From assembly GCF_026745355.1 (NCBI RefSeq), contig NC_079209.1:45834971-45898970 (forward strand): a stretch of DNA of 64,000 bases, read 5' to 3'. Shown one piece after another: positions 24,087 through 33,269 of the stretch. Position 1 is the first letter of the stretch; the number at the start of each line of letters is the position of its first letter. The notes under the pieces were generated by a model that saw nothing but the letters and a program-made list of their open reading frames with translations, ran no database searches and was not told where the DNA came from. This DNA is from Beta vulgaris subsp. vulgaris (taxonomy: Eukaryota; Streptophyta; Magnoliopsida; Caryophyllales; Amaranthaceae). Made by a program: the position numbers and the translations under genes.

Positions 24087-24264
24087 AGTGGTATCAGAGC
24101 CAGGTTCGATCTTGTCGCACCATCTGATAGGGACACGGTCTGTGTTGGGTCTTATGACATTAAGGCCAGTCTGTGAGTGTCGCCTTGCCTTAGAGCTGAG
24201 CTCTGTAGGTTCTGGGTCGAAACTGTTCAGGGGGAGTGTATAGGCTCACACTTGAGGGGGAGAT

Positions 24265-24450
24265 TGTTAGGTGCAAGTGTGAGTAGTATTTGTCCCACAT
24301 TGAAATAGTAAGCAAAGAGCTTTCAGTTTATAACCCAAGTGAGCTACTCCTCCTATTGCCAATTGGTTTTAGGATGGAACCTCGCTGTGGGCTCTGGTTT
24401 GTGGGCTTCTGGGTTTCTCTCCCTTGTGTTCTCCCCAACCCGTTATAACA
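24265..24450 (+). repeat. TRIM 3' LTR
   Basis: Same length as the 5' LTR and nearly identical. It ends CCGTTATAACA, the same 11 bases that end the LTR of the adjacent copia element. Confidence 0.92.
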
Positions 24451-24459
24451 AGACCAATT

Positions 24460-24989
24460 TGTTATAACGGACGTGAGAGAGAAACAAATTATGAATGCAA
24501 AAAACGATAAAAACAGACAACAGATTTACGTGGTTCACCAATTTGGCTACATCCACGGCAGAGAGAGGGAGAATATTTTATTATATGAGAAGAGCAGATT
24601 ACAGAGAGAAAAGAATGAATTTCGTAGTCTGAAACCCTAGAATATAAACAGAGTATTTATATCCCGTCAGAAAACGCGAAAACGCGTTTACCGGGCAGCC
24701 GCCCGATCGGGTCGGGCGAACCTGCCCGATCGGGCGGTAATTCTTTCCTTCCCAGCTTCGTTGCGCGCCCGGTCGGGCGAAGTCGCCCGGTCGTAAATAC
24801 GGTACTTCGCCCGATCGGGCGAACACGCCCAATGTCATCGGGCGAAGCCTCTTTTCACTTCAGCTTCCTCTCGTTGCGGGCCCGATCGGGCGGCCTCGCC
24901 TGACCCGTTCGGGCGGAACCCCGAAGACGCTATTTGACGCATTTCTTCGAACACCTTCGATGCACAATGATTCAAGGCATATTTCTACA
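24460..24989 (-). repeat. 3' LTR of the gag-only copia, with GC-rich palindromes
   Basis: On the minus strand it begins TGTAGAAATATG and ends CCGTTATAACA. It contains several copies of the palindrome GCCCGATCGGGC and variants between 24690 and 24925, in an otherwise AT-rich region. Just past its end is AATTGGT, the first seven bases that follow the 5' LTR (the start of the PBS). Confidence 0.9.
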
Positions 24990-25141
24990 AATCTCCACCT
25001 TGACTTGAATCCTCTCACAATAACCAGAAAAACAGATGCATTGATCACAACGCCCAGAATCTCCCAAACACCAGATTTGTCCCAAAAGACAACCAGAACA
25101 GATTAGTCCCTAAGGACCCCAGAATTGCCCCAAGAGGGAAA

Positions 25142-25489
25142 CTAACAATCACGAACAGCTTGTAAGTCCAAACAACCTTGGAACTTACCCTGTGGAATCA
25201 GATTCGAACAGATGTGTTTCTTATACTCTTTCCTAGCACAAGTAACACCTTCCTTGGACGGCCCAAAAATATTCACCTCTCCGACATACAGTGCAAAACC
25301 CACCATGTCTTCACAACAACCGTCCCTTTGGGGAGATTTCCCAAAGATTTCATGCTGACCAGGAGTCAAGTTTGACTGACCCAACTTTGATGACGAAGAA
25401 CACGGAATTTCAGATTCAGATTGTGAGTGTTGACAGATTTCTCCCTGACGTGAACCACCACTCCAACCTAGAGTGCCTCTGTGCTCCAC
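25142..25489 (-). pseudogene. Tail fragment of the gag-only copia interior
   Basis: An open frame of 115 codons lies between the protease segment and the 3' LTR. It contains an ICSNLIPQGKFQG-like phrase but no recognisable integrase, RT or RNase H motif. It may be what remains of pol after the internal deletion, or unrelated filler. Confidence 0.3.
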
Positions 25490-25959
25490 CTATTTCTCAA
25501 CACTATCACAAACAGCCAATGTAGCAACCCCAGACTCAGATAACGTAGACCCTTGCAACACATAAGAATCATCTTCGAACCCCTGTAGACATACAACCCT
25601 CCACCTTCACCTTTGAAACTGAACCCTTTCTTGTCTAACAGACTAAGTGAAATCAGATTCTTTGTGACCTGTGGAACATGCCTAACATCATTCAAAGTAC
25701 AAACTTTGCCATCACATGTCCTAATTCTGATGGACCCTATACCAACTGTCTTACAGATCTCACTGTTGGCCATAGTAACACTTCCATCAACCTGTTTATA
25801 GTTCATAAACCACTCCCTGCACGAACACATATGACAAGACGCCCCAGAATCAAGAACCCACACATCCTGACAATGTAACTGGCTATTAGCTACTAGGGCC
25901 AGATCTTCCTCAGAATCACCTCCAGTTTCTGTGAAAGCAGCATAACCTTCATTCTTGTC
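25468..25959 (-). pseudogene. Aspartic protease segment of the gag-only copia
   Basis: The frame continues that of gag after a single stop codon (25960-25962). It contains WVLDSGASCHMC, the copia aspartic protease active site (DSGAS), followed by the typical HVPQVTKNLISLSLLDKKG stretch leading to the pre-integrase region. It ends without integrase homology. Confidence 0.8.
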
Positions 25960-25962
25960 CTC

Positions 25963-26694
25963 CTACTTCTTTTTCTTAGGACACTCCCTTTTCCAATGCC
26001 CCGTTTCCTTATAGTAATTACAGACATCACTAGATTTAGGACCTCTAGAATACGGTTTCCTGGATTTTTTCCCCGAATTCTCCTGTCCATTACTACTGGC
26101 TACTAATCCAGCAGCCTGATCGCCTGTACCTGTACCAGACGCCTTATGACGAATCTCTCTAGTATGCAGAGCAGATCTTACTTCTTCTAACGACAGACTA
26201 TCTTTACCAACAATAAAAGAATCCACAAAATTCTCATATGATATAGGCAAAGATACCAACAATATTAAAGCAGCATCCTCATCATCTACTTTAACATCAA
26301 TATTTCTCAGATCTAGCAAGATAGTATTCAGTTTATCTAGATGATCCCTTAGAGACGTACCTTCCTGCATACGCAGGCTGAACAGACGTTGTTTCATCAT
26401 CAACTTGTTGGTTAGAGATTTTGTCATGTACAAACTCTCTAATTTCAACCACAGACCAGATGCGGTTTCCTCCTCCGCGACTTCAGTGATTATGTCATCT
26501 TCCAGACACAACATAATCGTTGAATGAGCCTTCTCCTCCAAAACGGCCATCTCAGCGGTGACTGAATCCGTTGCCTTCTTGGCCAACGGTGCCCACAACC
26601 CCTGTTGCTTCAGTAACGCCCGCATCTTGATCTGCCACAGACTAAAACTATTCCTCCCAGTAAATTTATCAATTTTGACATTCATCCCAGACAT
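25963..26694 (-). CDS. Copia gag polyprotein (UBN2 type)
   Basis: About 243 codons from the ATG at 26694 (MSGMNVKIDKF). The order is an N-terminal FTGRNSFSLWQIKMRALL segment, the UBN2 gag core (LWLKLESLYM, RLFSLRMQEG, LLVSLPISYENF), a basic linker, and a C-terminal zinc knuckle C-N-Y-Y...H...C in which the second Cys has become Tyr. It ends in a Lys run and a TAG that separates it from the protease frame. It is a long uninterrupted gag in a non-autonomous element, as expected if gag is retained for packaging. The missing Cys argues that it may already have lost RNA-binding function. Confidence 0.75.
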   Translation of the reverse strand: MSGMNVKIDKFTGRNSFSLWQIKMRALLKQQGLWAPLAKKATDSVTAEMAVLEEKAHSTIMLCLEDDIITEVAEEETASGLWLKLESLYMTKSLTNKLMMKQRLFSLRMQEGTSLRDHLDKLNTILLDLRNIDVKVDDEDAALILLVSLPISYENFVDSFIVGKDSLSLEEVRSALHTREIRHKASGTGTGDQAAGLVASSNGQENSGKKSRKPYSRGPKSSDVCNYYKETGHWKRECPKKKK

Positions 26695-26720
26695 CTTTCT
26701 CACACAGATCGATCACCAAA

Positions 26721-26732
26721 GCTCTGATACCA
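26721..26732 (-). promoter_or_regulatory. Primer-binding site of the gag-only copia
   Basis: TGGTATCAGAGC on the minus strand, separated from the LTR end by three bases (AAT). It corresponds to the initiator tRNA-Met 3' end. Confidence 0.85.
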
Positions 26733-26735
26733 ATT

Positions 26736-27266
26736 TGTTATAATGGACGTGAGAGAGAAACAAATTATGAATGCAAAAAACGATAAAAACGGACAACAGA
26801 TTTACGTGGTTCACCAATTTGGCTACATCCACGGCAGAGAGAGGGAGAATATTTTATTATATGAGAAGAGCAGATTACAGAGAGAAAAGAATGAATTTCG
26901 TAGTCTGAAACCCTAGAATATAAACAGAGTATTTATATCCCGTCAGAAAAACGCGAAAACGCGTTTACCGGGCAGCCGCCCGATCGGGTCGGGCGAACCT
27001 GCCCGATCGGGCGGTAATTCTTTCCTTCCCAGCTTCGTTGCGCGCCCGGTCGGGCGAAGTCGCCCGGTCGTAAATACGGTACTTCGCCCGATCGGGCGAA
27101 CACGCCCAATGTCATCGGGCGAAGCCTCTTTTCACTTCAGCTTCCTCTCGTTGCGGGCCCGATCGGGCGGCCTCACCCGACCCGATCGGGCGGAACCCCG
27201 AAGACGCTATTTGACGCATTTCTTCGAACACCTTCGATGCACAATGATTCAAGGCATATTTCTACA
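26736..27266 (-). repeat. 5' LTR of the gag-only copia
   Basis: Near-identical to 24460-24989. It ends CCATTATAACA on the minus strand, where the other copy has CCGTTATAACA, and has the same GCCCGATCGGGC-type palindromes between about 26975 and 27195. The plus-strand right flank is ACAAT. Confidence 0.9.
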
Positions 27267-27658
27267 ACAATAGGTTTAACCCTATTGCTGCAGTTTCAAA
27301 ACCGCAACAATAAATCTGATCTATTGTTGCGGTTCTTGGCCAAAACCGCAACAATAGGTGCTAGTAATTTTTTGTTAATATTTGATTGTCTATTAGTTCT
27401 CTCAATCTCACATGAAGGTACTAGTGCAGCAGCAATTACAATACAAAAAAAGACTAAAAAACAAAATATTTACTACAAATTAAATCCATATATTGATTAT
27501 AAATAATATATCTACAGAATATATACGTAATATAAAATAAAAAAATTTAAGAATCCAAAACCAACATCACGACAAGAAAACAACAAAATGTAAAAACTAA
27601 AAACATAAAAAAATATACTAGTAGAATCCTTGAACTACCACCCCCACAATCCGAACTA

Positions 27659-27964
27659 ACAATGTGTTTGGTTCATTTTTAGTAAAGGAAAGGAAGAGAA
27701 AGGAAGGGAAGAGAAAAGAAAAGAATGGAAGAGAAAGAAAAAAAACCTTAACTTCCCATGTTTGGTATAATTTTTTTCTTTCCTCCCAAATTCCCCCACT
27801 TTTAGGAGGAAAGGAAAGTGAAATTTTATTTAAAAAGTCTTTCCTTCCAATTCCTCCCATTTCCTTTCACTTAATTTTTTTTTAATGAACCAAACATTGG
27901 AAAGTAACAAATTTCCTTCCACTTCCTTTCTTTTCCTTCCAAATCCTTTCTACCAAACAAGCTG
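27659..27964. mobile_element. MITE with TGTTTGGTT-type ends inside the CACTA
   Basis: The left end has CAATGTGTTTGGTTCAT. An inverted partner AATGAACCAAACATTGG lies at about 27881-27897, and a second ACCAAACAAG at 27952-27961. The interior is purine-rich on one side and pyrimidine-rich on the other (AGGAAAGGAAG against CTTCCTTTC), so it can fold on itself. Which right end is the true one is uncertain. Confidence 0.5.
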
Positions 27965-29292
27965 TAATTGTTGCGCCAGTAACGAGGACAAGAAGATGTT
28001 AAACACAAGTCAGATCCGACGAGAAGAACGAGAAGGCGTTGAAATCGCATAACAACAAGATGCGTTCTTGGATCAGAAATCGCACAACAAGATGTGGTTC
28101 TCTCTCAGATCTGAAATCAACGAGAAGGCATTGAAATCGACGAAAGAGGCGTTTCTCCCTCGTCCCCTACCACCGGGTACCGACCTTCCCCTTCTATCGA
28201 TGAGCGACCACCACCAAGATCGAAAAACGACGAGCCATCCACGAGAAATTAAAGCAAGCCCGACAAATATCAAAGTGATGAAGGTGGAGGAGTTAGAAAT
28301 CGAAGTGAGAGGAGTTAGAGAGGGAAAAGGAGGAGGAAAGAGAGGTGTCGAAGAGTGATGGAGGTGGAAGAGGAGGGAGGATGAGCAAAAGAGGAGCACG
28401 CACTAGAGAATGATTGAGTGCAGGGAAGAATGTGTGAGGGATAGTGATTAAGTTTAAAAACGGGACCCAACTAAGAAAATAAACCCTAGTAAAAAAATGA
28501 ACTTATTGTTCTGGTCCTTAGAAATAATCAGTAATTGATTAAAATATTTTAAAAAAAATCTATTGATGCGGTTTCTCTTAGGAACGACAACAATAGGTTA
28601 TTGTTGCAATGGGTAGAACCGCAACAATTCAATAACAGTAATAAGCAATTATTCTACTAGTGAGCTTTATTATTGCGCAAGTCTCCTCCAATCAAGTCTA
28701 GCATAATTCTCCTGTAATAGCTTATAAGTCTTCTTAATGCTAAAATATGATGAGAACTAACTGTGTCCCAACCTCCAATTCTCACCAATAAGTCTCTAAA
28801 ATAATGATCTTTCTGATAAACCAAGAAGAGTTACTGCTCATAGTAACATTAGCCATGTTACATCTTTTAATATTTAAACCACCAATAGTTCTAGGCTGCT
28901 ACATAAAAGACCAAGTCACATGAGCTTTTCTTGTATTTCAGTTGCACCACACCGCATAAACCTCCTACAAATGGTTTCCACAACCTTAATTAATTCTTTA
29001 GGCAAAGGAAATATTTAAGCTCAATAATTTTGCATTACTTCAAAGGATTGTCTTCACAAGTTGCAAATCTACCAGCATAAGATAAAAAATGAGCCAACCA
29101 CCTTGTGCTCTTGTTGTAATCTTATCTATCAACGGTTTACATTGAGAGAAAGTAAGTTTCTTTGCTGCTAAAGGGACTCCCAGGTATTTGAAAGCCAACA
29201 CGCCAATAGGGATCTAAATATTGTTAGCAAGCTGCTTAGCATCATTGTGATTCCCTCTAGAAAATTATATACAACTCTTTTTATTGCTAGCT

Positions 29293-30041
29293 TCAAGCCC
29301 TGAAGCTCTTAAAAACTTTTGAAAAGTAGCCCATAATCTTGACAATAGATCTATGATATGCTCTAGCAAACATGAGCAGATCATCAATAAATATTAAGTG
29401 AGTAAGTTGTATTCTCTCACACTTGGGATGATAATTGAAATTAGGATTCTTACTCATTGCTCCCATACACCTACTTAAGTACTCCAGACTCAAAGCCAAG
29501 AGAAAAGGAGACAAAGGATCTCCTTGTCTTAGGCCCTTCTTTGCAACAAATGGAACAAGAGGAATTCCAGTTAGCAAAATGGAATAAGAAACTGAATGAA
29601 CACAAGCCATAATCCATTTAATAAATTGCATGGGAAATCCCAACTCCTTTCACATGCTTTCCAAGAAAACCTATTCCACTAAATCATAACCTTTTCTTAT
29701 ATCCACTTTAATAACACATCTAGGGGACATATAAATCCTACTATAACCTACTATTAACTCTATTGCCAACAAAATGTTATCAGCAATATGTCTTCCTGGA
29801 TTAAAGCTAGTTTGAGCACAATTCACAACTTCAGTAATTACTTTTTGAAGTCTGTAAGCAAGAATATTTGAATCAATTTGTATATAATAGAATAACATGC
29901 AATAGGCCTATAATCCTTTGCATACATAGCATTGTCCATCTTTGGCACCAGAGTAATAGCAGTACAATTGTCAGGTTTGTGAAAAAAAAAAGAATTTTTA
30001 AAGAACTCTAGAACACTAGTATAAAAATCTTGTTTAATCAC
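29293..30041 (-). pseudogene. LINE reverse transcriptase domain, broken
   Basis: Three overlapping frames on the minus strand carry RT motifs in order: ITLVPKMDN and YRPIACYSIIYKL (30041-29838), ARHIADNILLAIELI-like helper sequence with KVDIRKGYDLVE (29898-29671), then KGLRQGDPLSPFLLALSLEYL and the catalytic FIDDLLMF (29643-29293), where the usual FADD has Ile at the second position. Frame changes between the blocks show it is dead. Confidence 0.85.
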
Positions 30042-30702
30042 CTACCAATTTTTCCTAAAGAACACTAAGTTTAAACCATCTAAACGAGGATCCTTTGCAT
30101 CATTAATTGATGCTAAAACTTGATCAATTTCTATTATAGTGACCTGCTGAGTCAGCTGACAGCAAGGCTTTGTAGTTGAGTCTAGAACCTGCCTTGACTA
30201 TGCTCAAATCTATAGCCTCCAAATTTTCAGAGCTAGGAAACATATTTCTACAAAAACCTCTTCTTAAATATCCTTGGCTTCTAACAACATTTCACCCTAT
30301 GCATTGTAAAGCATAACAATTTTATTTCTTGTTATCTTCACCTTCACTACTATAAGGAAGAAATTTGAGTTGGAATCTCACAAAGTCCGCCAATTGATTC
30401 GACATTTTTGTTGCAGAATGCGTTCATCAAATATTTTGACCACTTCCTCAATTGCTCACTCATAAGTCTTTCTTCCTCCTACAAATGAATATTAGAATAT
30501 AAGTTTAGAAGAGCTTGCACAATAGCTAGCTTCCTTCTAAATTCCTCTACTTTGTAATGAGCTTTAGAGAAACTTTTAGCATAAAGATATTTAAGAGCAT
30601 GCTTGCCAGCCTGAAGCTTCAAGTAAACATTCTTCATCTTATAATGACTAGAAGCAAAATTGCAGGCTTCTTTTACAACTTCAATGAACCCCTCCTGATC
30701 AG

Positions 30703-31454
30703 CTAAGAAATTAAGAAAACAAAGCGTTTTCCACCATCAGTATTATTGGCCTTCAATGAGAATAAAAGAGGAGCATGATATGAGATTCTGGCAGCAAGGT
30801 ACTTCACAATCACTTCAGAATACTTTGGGATCCAGGCACAATTGTCAAAAGCTTTGTCAATTCTACTTGACATTATATCCATACCCTCACCTTTTTTATT
30901 CCAAAAATAGAAGACACGAGAAGAGCGGGCTTCCATAATATGAGGCTCCAAAATGAAATTACATAAATCAACAGTTTTAGCCTCACTAACATAAGCACCA
31001 TTCACCCTGTCCGCAACATTACAAACAACATTGTAATCTATCAACATAATGCAAGGACCCTCAATTTCACAGATAAAAATTTTCAATTCATTCCACAGAG
31101 GTTTCTTGTCAGTTATAGTATGGAGCACATACACAGTTGATAAGCGAAAAAAGATGAGTGCTAGAACTATTTTAAATCTCCACTATAATCACCTGCTCAA
31201 ATTTATAGTTCACAACAACTTTGGCTTCACCATTAATCCGTATCAACCGAACTCTTCCTTTAGGAGAAAATCATAATTACAAACCCAATTCTAATTGCTA
31301 CCAAGTTTCTTATGAATTTTGAGCCTGTTGTGACTCCTAACTCTAGTTTCAAACAAAACACAGACTGACACCTTTTGAGAAAGAATGAAGTGTTTAACTT
31401 CCTTCACTTTAAGGTGATCATTTGTCCCCCTCAAATTCCATGTTGTAACTATCA
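30703..31454 (-). pseudogene. LINE apurinic-type endonuclease domain
   Basis: The start TWNLRGTNDHLK (near 31440) is the first motif of L1 endonuclease. The better-preserved part at 31134-30703 shows IMLIDYNVV in the position of GDFN, SRIDKAF in the position of RIDR, and SYHAPLLF in the position of SDHSPL. Two of these key positions are substituted. This domain nicks the target DNA for target-primed reverse transcription. Confidence 0.8.
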
Positions 31455-31630
31455 TCAAGGAAGATACAAGGTTAGGTCTCCTAGCACCCCCAAGAATCTC
31501 TAAGTCAAATTGTAGATGAACACCACTTTGGAAATTAAAGCAACATTCTTACCTTTATCTTTACTCTTTCTAGTTACCACCTTCCACACTCCTTCCTCTA
31601 TCTATTTTTCTTAAGTAGCATCAACAGGAG

Positions 31631-32288
31631 TTATAATATCAAGTATACTACCTTTACTCTTAGATGAACACCACTTTGGAAATTATTAGTTGTTATTGCA
31701 ACTACCTCTTCCACTTGTGTAACTTCATCTAGAACCACAGTGACATACATATCAAGTATACTAGCTTCTTGATTGATAGACTCCTTCACTTCATTTACTT
31801 TCTTTGGCACCCATGTTTGTGTAACTCTAACAGGTTCACTAGGATTGGCTTTATTCCCACAATTATGCCCAACCATTTGAGATTTTTTGCAAAAAGGTGA
31901 GTCAGTTAAAGAGAACTTTCTGCTTGAAACATAACCATTAGGTTCCTCAACAATTACTTCTTTTGGAATGTCCTAGGTAACATCCATTTCAATAAGAAAA
32001 CGAGCCTAAGAGAATCTAAGACCTTTACTTGTACATTCATCAAGATATAAGGTTACTCCAAGCACACTTCTTATCCTACACAGAGAGTCCTCACTCCAAT
32101 AGTTAAGAGGGAGGTTTGGAAATTTCACCCATATAGGAATCACTTTAAGAACTTCTTCATGAAAATTAATCCTAGAACTCATGTGTTTAACAATCATTGG
32201 CTTTCCAAAGAACAAGTGAGGTCTTGAATACAAAACATTATCCCAATCCTCTCTAGTTTTAAGCCTAATAATGAAGTATACTTCATTA
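31631..32288 (-). pseudogene. LINE ORF1, DUF4283-like part
   Basis: The minus-strand frame 32233-32006 reads SRPHLFFGKPMIVK and later IPIWVKFPNLPLNYW, the classic plant LINE ORF1 (DUF4283) signature. A following segment has CKKSQMVGHNC at the zinc-knuckle position with its first Cys pair incomplete. A frame at 31876-31631 continues. The 23-base phrase GATGAACACCACTTTGGAAATTA (quoted in parts: GATGAACACCAC, TTTGGAAATTA) occurs twice, near 31516 and 31662. Confidence 0.7.
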
Positions 32289-32495
32289 TGTTGGTTCCTC
32301 TTTTAATTTCCATTGAGTGTTAACATGTTGATTAATGGTTGTTGATAGAATATTATCATTATTTATTATGTAATATTCTTTGCTGTAAATAATATCTTGT
32401 ATAGTTAGGCAAGTCCTTAATTGTTTCCTGATTTGTAGCATTAGTTTGTATATGATTGTTACGTTTGAAATCAAGGAGATTAAGGAAAACTTTCA
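32289..32495 (+). repeat. Candidate 5' LTR of the RE1-like copia
   Basis: It begins TGTTGGTTCC and ends ACTTTCA, directly before TGGTATCAGA. The length suits short-LTR copia families. Because no second copy exists here, the left edge rests only on the TG start and on LINE sequence resuming before it. Confidence 0.55.
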
Positions 32496-32505
32496 TGGTA
32501 TCAGA
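32496..32505 (+). promoter_or_regulatory. Primer-binding site of the RE1-like copia
   Basis: TGGTATCAGA follows the candidate LTR with no gap and precedes gag by about 110 bp. Confidence 0.75.
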
Positions 32506-32618
32506 TTCCTTCTTCCTAGGGCCGATTTTCTCTCTTTTTCCCTTCTTCCGCTGCTCCACTCGGCCTCCATACTCGCCGGCGCCACCACCTTCTCCGTCGG
32601 CGTGTTTTTCCCGCAGCC

Positions 32619-33269
32619 ATGACTGCCGAAAAATCTTCTTTTCACCCCGCTCTAGTGGTTTCGAATATTCGTAATCACATCTCCATCACTCTTACTATGG
32701 AGAATGTTCAATACTCTACATGGGCGGAATTATTTAAAATTCATGCTCGCTCTCACAAAGTTCTTCACCATATAATTCCACCGGAAAAAGGGAAAGAGAA
32801 GGTTCCCTCTACGGATGCTGAAAAAGAATTATGGTCTACTCTTGATGCTACGGTTCTTCAATGGATCTATGCGACCATATCCGATGATCTCTTACACACT
32901 ATCATTGAACCCGATTCTACGGCCATGGCGGCTTGGGATCGTTTGCGTGATATTTTTCAGGACAATAAGAATTCTCGTGCCATTACTCTTGAACAAGAAT
33001 TCTCTAATACACATATGGAGGATTTTCCTAATGCCTCTGCATATTGTCAACATCTTAAGACTTTGTCGGATCAACTCAAGAACGTGGGAGCCCCGGTAAG
33101 TAACAACCGTCTTGTTCTTCAAATGGTTTCCGGTCTTACGGAGTCCTATAATCAGATTGCCACTCTTATTCGCCAAAGTGACCCACTTCCCCCCTTTTAT
33201 CAAGCCCGATCTATGCTCACTCTTGAAGAGGCGGGCTTTGCCAAGAAGCCGGCACGGGTACCGCCTTAG
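32619..33269 (+). CDS. gag of the RE1-like copia
   Basis: 216 codons from ATG 32619. The UBN2/retrotran_gag pattern is clear: [19 protein letters not shown] at the start, then [33 protein letters not shown], and [21 protein letters not shown] one-base frame change near 33245-33258 ends this frame at the TAG 33267-33269, while the downstream frame continues the protein. There is no zinc knuckle; an Arg/Gly-rich region in the next frame probably binds RNA instead. Best preserved of the copia gags in the window. Confidence 0.8.
   Translation: MTAEKSSFHPALVVSNIRNHISITLTMENVQYSTWAELFKIHARSHKVLHHIIPPEKGKEKVPSTDAEKELWSTLDATVLQWIYATISDDLLHTIIEPDSTAMAAWDRLRDIFQDNKNSRAITLEQEFSNTHMEDFPNASAYCQHLKTLSDQLKNVGAPVSNNRLVLQMVSGLTESYNQIATLIRQSDPLPPFYQARSMLTLEEAGFAKKPARVPP

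Larger units (their letters stand above)
23901..24450 (+). mobile_element. TRIM (terminal-repeat retrotransposon in miniature)
   Basis: A 550-bp element with two 186-bp LTRs, PBS TGGTATCAGAGC at 24089-24100, a 178-bp interior without coding capacity, and a polypurine tract (TTGAGGGGGAGAT, ending 24264). This is the complete minimal cis-equipment for reverse transcription, with proteins borrowed from elsewhere. The left flank is ACAAT; the right flank does not repeat it, and instead continues AGACCAATT into the neighbouring copia LTR. Confidence 0.9.
24460..27266 (-). mobile_element. Gag-only Ty1-copia element (internally deleted)
   Basis: Two LTRs of about 530 bp flank a gag frame, a protease segment and a short tail; integrase, reverse transcriptase and RNase H are gone. 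On the minus strand the order is 5' LTR (27266-26736), PBS TGGTATCAGAGC (plus-strand 26721-26732), gag, protease, polypurine tract (AAGGTGGAGATT next to 24990), 3' LTR (24989-24460). This matches elements described as TR-GAG: gag-carrying non-autonomous copia derivatives. Confidence 0.88.
23822..28662. mobile_element. CACTA (En/Spm) transposon, non-autonomous, with nested retroelements
   Basis: The left end is CACTAGTAGAATAATCG and the right end read inward is CACTAGTAGAATAATTG. A 3-bp target duplication, AGC, lies at 23819-23821 and 28663-28665, and removal restores the LINE. Subterminal words ATTGCTGCGGTTTT and AACCGCAACAAT occur near both ends. Without the TRIM/copia composite (23901-27266 plus the duplicated ACAAT) about 1.5 kb remains, with no transposase coding. 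The interior 28000-28440 has a GA-rich leader-like segment with internally duplicated phrases (GAGAAGGCRTTGAAATCG). Confidence 0.85.
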
